From NCBI RefSeq assembly GCF_000426705.1, contig NZ_KE384557.1:1-64000 (forward strand): DNA of 64,000 nt, in the 5' to 3' direction. The DNA is from Spirochaeta cellobiosiphila DSM 17781. GTDB taxonomy: Bacteria > Spirochaetota > Spirochaetia > DSM-17781. Position numbers and translations under genes: made by a program. The notes below the pieces were generated by a model that searched no databases, was not told where the DNA came from, and saw only the letters and a program-made list of their open reading frames with translations. Of the stretch, positions 17,457-26,525 are shown piece after piece (the stretch's first letter is position 1; each line of letters starts with the position of its first letter).

Positions 17457-18692
17457 TTGGCATCTGATGATTTGATTGTTGGATTAGATATAGGAACCTC
17501 TAAAGTCACAGCGATAATTGCTGAAAGGAATTATGATGGTGACATCGATATTATAGGTATAGGTCAAACAAAATCTACTGGATTAAGAAGAGGTGTGGTA
17601 ATTAACATAGAAGCCACTCTTAAATCTGTATCAGAAGCTATTGAAGAAGCAGAGCAAATGGCTGGTCGTGATGTTTATGAAGTGGTGACTTGTTTAGCCG
17701 GTGGTGCAATTGAAGGAATAAATTCTAGAGGTGTTGTTGCTATAACCGGAAAAGGACGTGAAATATCCGAAGAGGATATTAGTCGTGTCATTGATGCAGC
17801 TAAAGCTGTTGTTATTCCAATGGATCGTGAAGTGTTACATGTTATTCCACAAGAGTTTATTGTTGATGATCAACGAGGAATAAAGGACCCTTTAAACATG
17901 ATAGGTATTCGATTGGAATCTGAAGTCCATATTATAACTGGAAGTGTTAGTTCCTCGCAAAATCTAATTCGTTGTGTAAACAGAGCCGGTTTTAAAGTAA
18001 ATGAAATAATTCTCGAATCTATTGCTGTTTCCCGTTCTGTATTGAATAAAGACGAACGGGAAATGGGTGTTTTGCTTATTGATCTTGGTGGTGGGACGAC
18101 AGATATTATGGTCTACATGGATGGCGCCCCCTTTCATTCAAGTCTCATTTCTATTGGCGGGGATCAAGTAACTAGTGACTTGTCATACGGATTAAAAATA
18201 CCTCCAGAAGAGGCTGAACGGATTAAAATTCAATCAGGTATTTGCTATTTTCCTTTAGTTGAAGAGGGTTCAGAGGTTATCTTACCAGCACTAGGGAGCA
18301 GACCTGCCACTTATATCCCTAAGCAGACTATTTGTGAAATTATTCAACCAAGAATGGAAGAAATATTTAGCATGGTTCGGGAACAAATACTTAGGAAAAA
18401 CTACCATAACAGGTTAGGTGGTGGAATTGTATTAACTGGAGGAGGAGCTCTTTTATCGGGAGCAGTAGAGCTGGCTCAGGAAATGTTCGGGCTTCCTGTA
18501 AGGATAGGTCTTCCTTTTAAATTACATGGATTAAGTGATGAATATTCTACCCCAGATATGGCTACTGCTATAGGGCTAGTACAATATACATGGGATAAGA
18601 AAAAATCAGAGTTAGGAGAAGTTCTCCCTAAACGTGAAATTGAGTATCCTTTTTGGTCAAAGTTAAAGCGATGGCTGAAAGAGTTCATATAA
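17457..18692 (+). CDS. ftsA: cell division protein FtsA
   Basis: Actin-like protein of 411 residues that tethers FtsZ filaments to the membrane. ATP-fold motifs: [14 protein letters not shown] at the start, [17 protein letters not shown] near 203-219, [14 protein letters not shown] near 322-335. The C-terminal helix ([13 protein letters not shown]) is the amphipathic membrane-targeting sequence typical of FtsA. It starts at TTG 17457, eight bases after GGAG. It ends 30 bases before ftsZ. Confidence 0.96.
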   Translation: MASDDLIVGLDIGTSKVTAIIAERNYDGDIDIIGIGQTKSTGLRRGVVINIEATLKSVSEAIEEAEQMAGRDVYEVVTCLAGGAIEGINSRGVVAITGKGREISEEDISRVIDAAKAVVIPMDREVLHVIPQEFIVDDQRGIKDPLNMIGIRLESEVHIITGSVSSSQNLIRCVNRAGFKVNEIILESIAVSRSVLNKDEREMGVLLIDLGGGTTDIMVYMDGAPFHSSLISIGGDQVTSDLSYGLKIPPEEAERIKIQSGICYFPLVEEGSEVILPALGSRPATYIPKQTICEIIQPRMEEIFSMVREQILRKNYHNRLGGGIVLTGGGALLSGAVELAQEMFGLPVRIGLPFKLHGLSDEYSTPDMATAIGLVQYTWDKKKSELGEVLPKREIEYPFWSKLKRWLKEFI

Positions 18693-18721
18693 AAAAGTTA
18701 AATCATGCCTTGGGAGGGGAT

Positions 18722-19900
18722 ATGAATATAGAAATAATTGAAGGAAATACAAATAACCACACCGTTATTAAAGTAATTGGTGCTGGTGGTGGCGGTACTA
18801 ATGCTGTTAACAGAATGATAAAGTGTGGATTAAAAGATGTAGATTTTATTGCCGCAAATACTGATTTACAGGCATTAGAAATGTCGATGGCTGAAACTCA
18901 ATTGCCATTAGGTTCTAAACTTACTGGTGGTTTGGGTGCAGGTGGAAAACCAGAAATTGGTGAAAAAGCTGCAGAAGAAGATCTTGATATCATTAGGCAA
19001 GCCCTTAATGGTGCTGATATGGTTTTTGTTACAGCTGGTATGGGTGGAGGAACCGGTACGGGTGCCGCACCAGTAATTGCTAAGATAGCAAAAGATCTTG
19101 GAGCTTTAACAGTAGCCGTAGTCACTAAACCTTTTAATTTTGAAGGTCCAAGAAAGATGAGGATAGCAGAAGAGGGAATAAAAAGATTACACAACGAAGT
19201 TGATACTCTAATTACCATTCCGAATCAGTATTTGCTAAAAGTGGTAGAGAAAAACACCCCTATTCGTGATGCTTTCCTTAGAGCTGATGATGTCCTTCGA
19301 ATGGGAGTACAAGGTATAAGTGATTTAATTACAGTTCCAGGTGAAATCAATATCGACTTTGCAGACGTAAGAACTATTATGGAAGGACAGGGAGATGCCT
19401 TGATGGGTGTTGGAATAGGTCATGGGGATAATCGTGCTGTTGATGCTGCAACTTCAGCCATAAATAACCCACTACTTGAAGATGCCTCGATTAATGGTGC
19501 AAAAGGGTTGTTAGTCAATGTAACTGGTGGACCAGATTTCTCAATTTCTGAATATCAAGAGGTAATGGAGATTATATCTGCAAGTGTTGATGATAATGCG
19601 ATGGTTATTCAAGGTACTGCTACAAATGAAGGTCTTGAAGATGAAGTTCGGGTAACAGTAATTGCTACTGGGTTCAAAAAACATGATGGCGTTTTTGAAG
19701 AGGACAAATCTGCAACGACAAAAGAGGATAAATCAGAAGTATTATCTTTTGATGAATGGGAAAATATGAACAAAGGATTAAATTATGGAAAATCCCCTTC
19801 TGTGGATTTTCTACAAAACAGAAACGCAGATGAAGACAATTTGTCCATCCCCGCATACATAAGGAATCGGAAAAGAAATTATAAACAAGGGGAATTATGA
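18722..19900 (+). CDS. ftsZ: cell division protein FtsZ
   Basis: Tubulin-like GTPase of 392 residues that forms the division ring. Motifs: [17 protein letters not shown] near 17-33, the GTP signature [10 protein letters not shown] near 108-117, and [11 protein letters not shown] (T7-loop region). A variable linker follows, then a C-terminal peptide with [12 protein letters not shown] that can bind FtsA. ATG 18722 was chosen because GGGAGGGG (18712-18719) precedes it; a longer frame to 18653 overlaps ftsA. Confidence 0.97.
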   Translation: MNIEIIEGNTNNHTVIKVIGAGGGGTNAVNRMIKCGLKDVDFIAANTDLQALEMSMAETQLPLGSKLTGGLGAGGKPEIGEKAAEEDLDIIRQALNGADMVFVTAGMGGGTGTGAAPVIAKIAKDLGALTVAVVTKPFNFEGPRKMRIAEEGIKRLHNEVDTLITIPNQYLLKVVEKNTPIRDAFLRADDVLRMGVQGISDLITVPGEINIDFADVRTIMEGQGDALMGVGIGHGDNRAVDAATSAINNPLLEDASINGAKGLLVNVTGGPDFSISEYQEVMEIISASVDDNAMVIQGTATNEGLEDEVRVTVIATGFKKHDGVFEEDKSATTKEDKSEVLSFDEWENMNKGLNYGKSPSVDFLQNRNADEDNLSIPAYIRNRKRNYKQGEL

Positions 19901-19907
19901 AACATAG

Positions 19908-20789
19908 ATGATGATTAATAAAGCTTATGAAATATATTTAACACTAGAGAAACATCTACAGAAACGTTCAGTAGAAGAATACATACGGGATGTAAATGAG
20001 TATGTAACATTTCTTAATGAGAATAATCTTGTCATAAGTGACTTCAATATTACTGATTTAGAGTTGTATATTTCTAGATGTAAATCCCGTGGATTATCAT
20101 CATATGCTTTAGCTAGGAAAATAAGTAGCTTAAGAAGCTTTTGTAGATTTCTACAGCTCAAAGAATACAGAAATGACAATCCTTCTACGTTTTTGGAACA
20201 GCCAAAAAAAGGGACCATTTATCCTACTGTTTTTTCTGAAGAAGAAGTAGATAGTATTTTGGAACTCATCGATTTATCAAAACCAATAGGTATTAGAGAT
20301 AGAGCTTTGTTTGAATTAATATATTCCTGTGGGCTAAGAATATCTGAAGTTGCCTCTTTAACTATGGAATCGTTATTTCTAAATGAAGGAATAATAAAAA
20401 TTCGAGGTAAAGGTGACAAGGACCGTTATGTTCCTATTGGAGATGCTGCCATATATTGGTTAGATGTTTATTTAAAAGATTCTCGACCTAAGCTAATGAA
20501 ATCATCGTGTTTATCTACATTCTGTTTTTTAAACAATAGAGGCCAAGTATTAAGCCGCAAAGGTATTTGGAAGAATTTTAAAGCATTATTACAAAAAGCT
20601 AATTTAGAAGGAAAAGTACATACATTAAGGCATTCTTTTGCGACTCATTTGTTAAAAGGAGGTGCTGACTTAAGATCTGTTCAAGAACTACTTGGACATG
20701 CAGATATTTCAACTACTCAAGTGTACACACACTATAATACAAATGAGTTGGAAGATCAGTATAGGAAATATCATCCTTATGAGAATTAA
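19908..20789 (+). CDS. tyrosine recombinase, XerC/XerD type (first copy)
   Basis: Site-specific recombinase of 293 residues, the length of XerC/XerD. The N-terminal SAM-like core-binding domain covers ~1-100. The catalytic domain has Arg in YSCGLRISE, Lys in GKGDKDRYVP, H-x-x-R in [12 protein letters not shown], the second His in ELLGHADIS, and the nucleophile Tyr in TTQVYTHY. The set is complete. A second copy lies at 22420, so this pair is likely the chromosome-dimer resolution system; I cannot tell which is XerC or XerD. It lies seven bases after ftsZ. Confidence 0.93.
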   Translation: MMINKAYEIYLTLEKHLQKRSVEEYIRDVNEYVTFLNENNLVISDFNITDLELYISRCKSRGLSSYALARKISSLRSFCRFLQLKEYRNDNPSTFLEQPKKGTIYPTVFSEEEVDSILELIDLSKPIGIRDRALFELIYSCGLRISEVASLTMESLFLNEGIIKIRGKGDKDRYVPIGDAAIYWLDVYLKDSRPKLMKSSCLSTFCFLNNRGQVLSRKGIWKNFKALLQKANLEGKVHTLRHSFATHLLKGGADLRSVQELLGHADISTTQVYTHYNTNELEDQYRKYHPYEN

Positions 20790-20804
20790 GAAGTCAGATT
20801 TGAT

Positions 20805-21524
20805 ATGAAAAAATTGCGTATATTAACATTTATCCTATTATTGTTTGTTGGTTGTAAAGATACAAAGGGTAATGCTCTAAAAATATTAACTGAAACGGAG
20901 GATTCTTCTGATCGCTATTCTTTTGAATCTGATGTATCAAGTGAAAGAATAAAAGAATTAAAGGATCAGATTAATAATTGGCAGAATCTTGTTGATCAGA
21001 AAGTGGAAGCAACAGCTAATATTGGTTATTATTACAAGCTTCTCGGAGGGACATATTTTGAAAATGAAATGTACGGCCCTTCATTAGAAGCTTTTCAGAA
21101 AGCAATAAATATTTATCCTGATAATTCAATACTTCATTTTAAAGCAGCAGTTTCTTCAGCAAAAATTGCAAAGTCATTACCATCAAACTCATCTTTGGAA
21201 TATTTTAAACTTAGCGAAGAGTACTATAAAAAAGCTATACAAAGGAATCCTCAATACGGTGAAGCTTTATATGGTTTAAGTATTCTATATATATTTGAAT
21301 TGTCAACTCCGTTGGAAGCTATTCCTTTAGTTGATAAATTGATGTCAATTCGCGAGTATAATATGGAAGCGTTGTTTCTTCGGGCACGGCTATATGTTAT
21401 AACTGGAGATATCGAGAAGGCTGTTGACATATATGATCAGATTATAAAGACTTCAAAAAATTCAGATAAGAGGGAACAAGCTCAACAAAATAAAAAAATA
21501 TTATTGGAAAAATGGAATGGATAA
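20805..21524 (+). CDS. TPR-containing lipoprotein
   Basis: The 239-residue protein has a lipoprotein signal (KKLRILTFILLLFVGC, Cys ~17) followed by TPR-like helical repeats: ANIGYYYKLLGGTYFENEMYGPSLEAFQKAI, SEEYYKKAIQRNPQYGEALYGLSILY, ALFLRARLYVITGDIEKAVDIYDQII. It should be anchored at the outer face of the inner membrane or at the outer membrane, as an interaction scaffold. It overlaps dprA by eight bases and follows the recombinase closely. No specific partner can be read. Confidence 0.85.
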   Translation: MKKLRILTFILLLFVGCKDTKGNALKILTETEDSSDRYSFESDVSSERIKELKDQINNWQNLVDQKVEATANIGYYYKLLGGTYFENEMYGPSLEAFQKAINIYPDNSILHFKAAVSSAKIAKSLPSNSSLEYFKLSEEYYKKAIQRNPQYGEALYGLSILYIFELSTPLEAIPLVDKLMSIREYNMEALFLRARLYVITGDIEKAVDIYDQIIKTSKNSDKREQAQQNKKILLEKWNG

Positions 21525-22419
21525 TTTTTTAATTGCTCTCAGTTATTTAGAATTTCTGAGTTTTGAAGAACGCTGTTTGATTTTTGATACTTTTGATTGG
21601 GATAGTTTTAAAAAGATTGAATTGTCAGATTTGCAACAATTAATAGGTAGAAATATCAAAACCAAAGCAAAATTGGGAAGTGAACTAATAGAGGAAGTAC
21701 AACGAATTGAGAGCATTATTTCAGATCAAGAGATTGGAATTCTAAATTATTGGAAAAAAGAATATCCTCCATTATTAAGAGAAATAGTAAACCCACCTTT
21801 TAATATATTTTATAAGGGGACAATGTCTGAAAATACTGTGAATTCTCTTGCTATTGTTGGGACGCGAAAACCGAGTGAATTAGCTAAAAGGCGTGTTTAT
21901 GAATGGAGCGAATACTTAAGTAGAAATGGAATTAATATTGTCAGTGGACTAGCTTTAGGAATTGATTCTGCTGCGCATTATGGCTCTGTTAATACTAAAG
22001 CACCAACAACAGCTGTTCTGGCTAATGGTGTAGATTATGTATACCCTAAAGTAAATAAGATTTTGGTTCAAAAAATCTTAGAAAACAAGGGATGTCTGAT
22101 CAGTGAATATGTTCCTAGTACAGAACCTCGACCTTTTAGATTTCCAGCTAGAAACAGAATAATAAGTGGGATTTCTAGAGGCACCTTATTATGTGAAGCA
22201 CCCATTAAATCGGGAGCCCTAATTACTGTGGATTATGCTTTAGAACAAAATAGAGATGTTTTTGTTGACAAAAGAAGCTCGCTTAATATTAATGGCGAAG
22301 GATGTTTGAGATTAATATCTCAAGGGGCGCAATCAATACTGGAGCCTGAAGAAATCCTAATGAATTGGAATTTAGAAATACACAATGATATAGCACTAAA
22401 TACCAAGGAGAATAACTAG
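21517..22419 (+). CDS. dprA: DNA processing protein DprA (Smf)
   Basis: DprA loads RecA on incoming single-stranded DNA during natural transformation. In this 300-residue form, residues ~1-60 are an N-terminal SAM-like helical segment. The Rossmann-like domain has SLAIVGTRKPSELA (~111-124), GINIVSGLALGIDSAAHYG (~144-162), TTAVLANGVDYVYP, SEYVPSTEPRPFRFPARNRIISGISRG, and KSGALITVDYALEQNRDVF. No C-terminal winged helix is evident. It overlaps the TPR lipoprotein and is directly followed by the second recombinase without a gap. Confidence 0.94.
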   Translation: MDNFLIALSYLEFLSFEERCLIFDTFDWDSFKKIELSDLQQLIGRNIKTKAKLGSELIEEVQRIESIISDQEIGILNYWKKEYPPLLREIVNPPFNIFYKGTMSENTVNSLAIVGTRKPSELAKRRVYEWSEYLSRNGINIVSGLALGIDSAAHYGSVNTKAPTTAVLANGVDYVYPKVNKILVQKILENKGCLISEYVPSTEPRPFRFPARNRIISGISRGTLLCEAPIKSGALITVDYALEQNRDVFVDKRSSLNINGEGCLRLISQGAQSILEPEEILMNWNLEIHNDIALNTKENN

Positions 22420-23355
22420 ATGTCTGTAGGAGATATTAGTAGTCTCAAACAATTAGCTCTTCAGTATATCAGACACTTGAGTGCAATAAAACATTATTCT
22501 GAACACACTGTTATAGCATACCAACAAGATATCGAAGAATGGATTAGGTACTTAGAAATAAATGGTCTTCAAGAAGATAGTTGGACTGCTTCCCTCTATA
22601 TAACTACATTAGTTGGAGAAAATAAAAAATCGAGAACAATAAACCGGAAAATATCAGCCCTTCGTAGCTTTTATAAATATTGTAAAAAACACTCTCATAT
22701 GGAAAGTCCTTTTGAATTAATAGAAAATTTGAAAACTCCAAGACATTTGCCGGATTATTTATTCTATGATGAAATTCAGAAATTGATTGATAATTGTGAT
22801 GATTCTTTTGAAGGTCTTCGCGATAGGTTGTTAATAGAAGTGTTGTATTCAAGTGGTATGCGTATTTCTGAAGCATTGAATTTAAAACAAAAAGAGATAG
22901 GTTCTAATAAAATTAAGATTAAAGGAAAAGGTAATAAAGAAAGATATGTCTTCATTGGAAACAAATGTAGAAATACCATGGAAAGATATTTAAATAAAGA
23001 AGAGACACGCTTGTCAGATTATCTATTTATGGATAGTGATGGTAGGCGCTTGTCTTCTCAAAAGGCGAGTAGTATTATAAAATCACTCGCTGTTAAATCT
23101 GGATTAAGAAAGAATGTAACACCCCATGTATTGAGACATTCATTTGCAACACATTTGATGAATGAAGGTGCTGACTTAAGAATAGTTCAAGAACTGCTAG
23201 GTCATTCCAATCTTTCAACAACACAGATTTATACACATATGTCAACGAATCGTTTGAATGAGGTATATAGAAATGCCCATCCTCATGGGAGAGGGCTTAG
23301 TCGATTACCAAAAATTGTTCATGAAAAACTAAAGGATGGAGTTAATGGAAATTAG
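22420..23355 (+). CDS. tyrosine recombinase, XerC/XerD type (second copy)
   Basis: A 311-residue recombinase with the same layout as the copy at 19908: core-binding domain to ~110, then Arg in YSSGMRISE, Lys in [11 protein letters not shown]-x-x-R in [12 protein letters not shown], His in ELLGHSNLS and Tyr in TTQIYTHM. It has a longer C-terminal tail (~20 residues). Its ATG immediately follows the dprA stop and its end overlaps hslV by 11 bases, so it is translated within the dprA-xer-hslVU transcript. Probably XerC or XerD. Confidence 0.93.
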   Translation: MSVGDISSLKQLALQYIRHLSAIKHYSEHTVIAYQQDIEEWIRYLEINGLQEDSWTASLYITTLVGENKKSRTINRKISALRSFYKYCKKHSHMESPFELIENLKTPRHLPDYLFYDEIQKLIDNCDDSFEGLRDRLLIEVLYSSGMRISEALNLKQKEIGSNKIKIKGKGNKERYVFIGNKCRNTMERYLNKEETRLSDYLFMDSDGRRLSSQKASSIIKSLAVKSGLRKNVTPHVLRHSFATHLMNEGADLRIVQELLGHSNLSTTQIYTHMSTNRLNEVYRNAHPHGRGLSRLPKIVHEKLKDGVNGN

Positions 23356-23881
23356 AGGGACTACTATCATAGCTGTGAAAAAAAAGGATAGTGTAGCTAT
23401 GGCTGGAGATGGTCAAGTAACACTAGGCAACACAGTTATGAAAGGAAATGCTCGAAAAGTCAGAAAAATATTTGGGGGTAAAGTATTAATTGGTTTTGCT
23501 GGAGCAACGGCGGATGCCTTTACTTTATTCGAAAAATTTGAAAATAAACTTAATTTGTATGGTGGAGATGTGAAACGTTCTGCAGTTGAACTTGCAAAAG
23601 ATTGGAGAACAGATCGTGTATTAAGGAAACTTGAGGCGATGATGCTAGTAGCAGATAAAGAGAATCTCTTACTTTTGAGTGGAACAGGTGATGTTATAGA
23701 ACCAGAAGAAAATTCCATAGCTATAGGTTCAGGAGGTAGCTTCGCCTATGCGGCTTCTTTAGCCTATATGGATCAAGAAACTGAATTATCTGCAGGCCAA
23801 ATTGCTTCAAAGTGTATAAAAATTGCAGGCGATATTTGTATTTACACTAATCAAAATATTACTTTGGAGGAACTAGAATAA
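23345..23881 (+). CDS. hslV: ATP-dependent protease proteolytic subunit HslV
   Basis: HslV (ClpQ) is the threonine peptidase of the HslUV complex. After removal of a short propeptide (MEIRG) the mature protein begins with TT (residues 6-7 from ATG 23345), followed by [40 protein letters not shown] and [13 protein letters not shown]. Length 178 is normal. ATG 23345 is preferred to 23336 because AAAGGA lies eight bases before it. It ends in a TAATG overlap with hslU. Confidence 0.96.
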   Translation: MEIRGTTIIAVKKKDSVAMAGDGQVTLGNTVMKGNARKVRKIFGGKVLIGFAGATADAFTLFEKFENKLNLYGGDVKRSAVELAKDWRTDRVLRKLEAMMLVADKENLLLLSGTGDVIEPEENSIAIGSGGSFAYAASLAYMDQETELSAGQIASKCIKIAGDICIYTNQNITLEELE

Positions 23882-25215
23882 TGGCTCACAATGTGGAAGA
23901 TATGTCACCAAAAGAGATCGTTGAAGCATTAGATAAGTATATTATTGGTCAGAATAGAGCTAAAAAATCAGTAGCATTAGCTGTTCGTAATAGAATAAGA
24001 AGACAGAAACTATCAGAGGAATTGCAAGAAGAAATAGCTCCTAAGAATATTATAATGATAGGGCCCACAGGAGTCGGAAAAACAGAAATTGCTAGACGTC
24101 TTAGTAAATTGACAGGGGCACCTTTTATAAAAGTAGAAGCTACAAAGTATACGGAAGTTGGATATGTTGGCCGAGATGTCGAGTCAATGGTGAGAGACCT
24201 AATGCATTCTGCTGTCGCAACTGTAAAAGATGAGCTGAGGTATGGTATTGAGGCTAAGGCTGAGGAAAAAACCGAAGAAATCTTACTTGATCTATTATTA
24301 CCTGGAAGTAAAAAAGACGAATCTACTGTGGAAGGATCAGATACTAGAGATAAGTTTCGACAGATGCTTAAGGACGGGAAATTTGATGAAAAACAGGTCG
24401 AGATAAATGTTTCTTCAAAAGGCAATATGCCTTCTATTGAGATATTTTCTGGAACCAGTTTTGAAGAAATGGATATGAATTTAGGTTCTTTAGGTAATAT
24501 ATTCGGAAACAAAAAGAAGAAGAAAAATGTATCAGTATCTCAAGCTAGGAAGATAATCCTACAAGAGGAAATCGAAAAATTAATAGATTATGATAGAGCC
24601 TCTGAAATAGCCAAAGACAGAGTAGAGAACTTGGGTATCATATTCATTGATGAAATAGACAAAATTGCTACTAAGCAAGGTAATTCAAGTGGAGACGTGA
24701 GCAGGGAAGGAGTTCAAAGAGATATTCTTCCTATTGTTGAAGGTAGTAAAGTTAATACCAAGTTTGGAATAATTGATACCTCACATATCCTTTTTATTGC
24801 AGCAGGAGCTTTTCATATCTCAAAACCATCTGATCTTATTCCTGAATTACAAGGTCGTTTTCCTATTCGTGTGGAATTGGAAGAGTTAGGTGCTGAGGAT
24901 TTTGAAAAAATATTGACTCAACCCAGAAATGCTCTCATCAAACAATATCAAGAATTGTTAAAAACAGAGGGTGTAACATTAGATTTTACAGTAGATGGAA
25001 TCAAACGGATCTCGGAAATAGCTGTACAAGTCAATACTCAGACTGAAAATATAGGTGCTCGTAGATTACACACAGTACTGGAAAAAGTTTTAGAAGATGT
25101 AAGTTTTTGTGCTCCCGATCTGATAGGGCAAGTTATCCCCATTACACCTGAATATATAAATGAACGGATTGGTGATATTGTAAAAAATGAAGATTTGAGT
25201 AGATATATTTTATAG
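23881..25215 (+). CDS. hslU: ATP-dependent protease ATPase subunit HslU
   Basis: AAA+ unfoldase of 444 residues that feeds HslV. SPKEIVEALDKYIIGQ at the N-terminus, Walker A GPTGVGKTE (~61-69), the GYVGRD pore loop (~91-96), a variable intermediate I domain (~115-235), Walker B IIFIDEIDKI, and sensor 2 GARRLHT near 392. The C-terminus RYIL matches the tail that docks into HslV. It starts at a TAATG overlap and ends 59 bases before flgB, as in the Borrelia hslVU-flg arrangement. Confidence 0.96.
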   Translation: MAHNVEDMSPKEIVEALDKYIIGQNRAKKSVALAVRNRIRRQKLSEELQEEIAPKNIIMIGPTGVGKTEIARRLSKLTGAPFIKVEATKYTEVGYVGRDVESMVRDLMHSAVATVKDELRYGIEAKAEEKTEEILLDLLLPGSKKDESTVEGSDTRDKFRQMLKDGKFDEKQVEINVSSKGNMPSIEIFSGTSFEEMDMNLGSLGNIFGNKKKKKNVSVSQARKIILQEEIEKLIDYDRASEIAKDRVENLGIIFIDEIDKIATKQGNSSGDVSREGVQRDILPIVEGSKVNTKFGIIDTSHILFIAAGAFHISKPSDLIPELQGRFPIRVELEELGAEDFEKILTQPRNALIKQYQELLKTEGVTLDFTVDGIKRISEIAVQVNTQTENIGARRLHTVLEKVLEDVSFCAPDLIGQVIPITPEYINERIGDIVKNEDLSRYIL

Positions 25216-25221
25216 AAACAC

Positions 25222-25249
25222 TAAAAAAGAGGTTAATCCCATCCGATAA
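25222..25249 (+). promoter_or_regulatory. sigma28-like promoter in front of flgB
   Basis: TAAA (25222-25225), a 16-base spacer and TCCGATAA (25242-25249) match the sigma28/FliA consensus TAAA-N15-GCCGATAA with one extra spacer base. It lies 25 bases before the flgB ATG. A site with the same spacing and the shared word CCCA(T/A)CCGATAA occurs at 52249. The cognate sigma factor gene is at 48690. Confidence 0.55.
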
Positions 25250-25274
25250 GAGTGTATGAAGGAGGATGTTTTTC

Positions 25275-25694
25275 ATGTTTGAAGGTAATAGTTTTGGTAA
25301 GACAATTGGAATATTGCATAAATCAATGGACGTTGGTTTATTGAGGCGACAAGTTATTGCTAACAATATTGCTAATGCAGAGACTCCTGGTTTTAAGAGA
25401 TCAGAAGTTAATTTTGAATCTCAGTTAAAAAGAGCCCTAGATTCAGAAAAAACTGGTGGAGCTTTTGAACCTCTAATGAATAATCCTCTTCATATGAATT
25501 TTGATAAAAAATTAGATTGGAATACAGTACAGCCAAAAACGATCCTGGATTCATCAAGTAGTGTTAATAATAATGGTAATAATGTTGATATTGAAGAAGA
25601 AATGATGTCAGCATTGGAAAATCAGTTATTATATCAGACTCAGACTGATGCTGTAGCAGGTCTATTTAAACAAATTAATATAGTGTTAAGGTAG
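25275..25694 (+). CDS. flgB: flagellar basal-body rod protein FlgB
   Basis: Proximal rod protein of 139 residues, exported by the flagellar type III system. The N-terminal rod motif is LLRRQVIANNIANAETPGFKRSEVNFESQL (~20-49) and the C-terminal helix carries the ENQLLYQTQTDAV segment. ATG 25275 was chosen because GGAGG (25261-25265) is nine bases upstream; ATG 25266 abuts that site. It is the first gene of the motility run and lies behind a sigma28-like promoter. Confidence 0.95.
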   Translation: MFEGNSFGKTIGILHKSMDVGLLRRQVIANNIANAETPGFKRSEVNFESQLKRALDSEKTGGAFEPLMNNPLHMNFDKKLDWNTVQPKTILDSSSSVNNNGNNVDIEEEMMSALENQLLYQTQTDAVAGLFKQINIVLR

Positions 25695-25701
25695 GTGAAT
25701 T

Positions 25702-26160
25702 ATGGGAATGTTTTCCTCAATTAATATAGCATCCTCTGGATTAACAGCTCAAAGGTTACGTTTAGATGTAATTGCAGATAACATAGCAAACGTTAATACT
25801 ACTAGAACTCCAGAAGGTGGTCCTTTTAGACGAAGTCGTGTTATCATGAAATCCAGAGTTAATCAACCTTATTGGCAAGGCCCTTTTGTTCCAAAAGACT
25901 TAGATAATGGGCTTGGGAAGGGTGTAAAAGTTGAGAAGGTTGAAAAAGATTATGACTCTGAATTAAGATTAGTGTATGATCCTACACATCCAGATGCAAT
26001 AAAGGTGGGGCCTAAGGCCGGTTACGTAGAATATTCAAATGTTAACTCAGTTAATGAAATGGTGGATATGATATCAGCAAGTAGATCATATGAAGCCAAT
26101 GTTGCCATTGTTAATGGATCAAAAGAAATGTTTATGAAAGCATTGGATATTGGGAGATAA
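25702..26160 (+). CDS. flgC: flagellar basal-body rod protein FlgC
   Basis: Proximal rod protein of 152 residues. [44 protein letters not shown] at the N-terminus and the C-terminal NSVNEMVDMISASRSYEANVAIVN helix are diagnostic. It follows flgB by seven bases in the standard flgB-flgC-fliE order. Confidence 0.96.
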   Translation: MGMFSSINIASSGLTAQRLRLDVIADNIANVNTTRTPEGGPFRRSRVIMKSRVNQPYWQGPFVPKDLDNGLGKGVKVEKVEKDYDSELRLVYDPTHPDAIKVGPKAGYVEYSNVNSVNEMVDMISASRSYEANVAIVNGSKEMFMKALDIGR

Positions 26161-26166
26161 AGATAA

Positions 26167-26496
26167 ATGAGTTTCCTGTCATCAAATCAAGTAATTGGTA
26201 ACAACATGGAGATGTTTAGATCTAATCCTAAGCACTTTGATAAAGAAGGACAGATTGGACTTGATGAAAAATCTCGGGGGGGATTTGATTCTGTCTTAAT
26301 TGATGCCCTTCAAAATGTTAATGATACACAAATACAGTCTGTTTCTTTAGCGCAACAGTTAATAACGGATCCTGATACAGTGGATGTTCATGATGTTTCG
26401 ATAGCGTTGGCTGAAGCAAATATGACCTTGAGTTTGACAAAACAAGTTGTAGATAAAGCTATTTCTGCATATAAGGAGATAACCTCCTTGAGGTAG
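26167..26496 (+). CDS. fliE: flagellar hook-basal body protein FliE
   Basis: This 109-residue FliE joins the MS ring to the rod. The C-terminal half is typical: FDSVLIDALQNVNDTQIQSVSLAQQLITDPDTVDVHDVSIALAEANMTLSLTKQVVDKAI, with the conserved helical pattern. The N-terminal ~40 residues are variable. It sits six bases after flgC. Confidence 0.95.
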   Translation: MSFLSSNQVIGNNMEMFRSNPKHFDKEGQIGLDEKSRGGFDSVLIDALQNVNDTQIQSVSLAQQLITDPDTVDVHDVSIALAEANMTLSLTKQVVDKAISAYKEITSLR

Positions 26497-26525
26497 AAAG
26501 AATAGTTCATTCTTGGGAGGGAAGT

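Noticed and set aside
23949-24512. 187-codon minus-strand open frame opposite hslU
   Set aside because: It lies entirely under the conserved hslU frame, has a Ser/Ile/Phe-rich shadow composition and no ribosome site.
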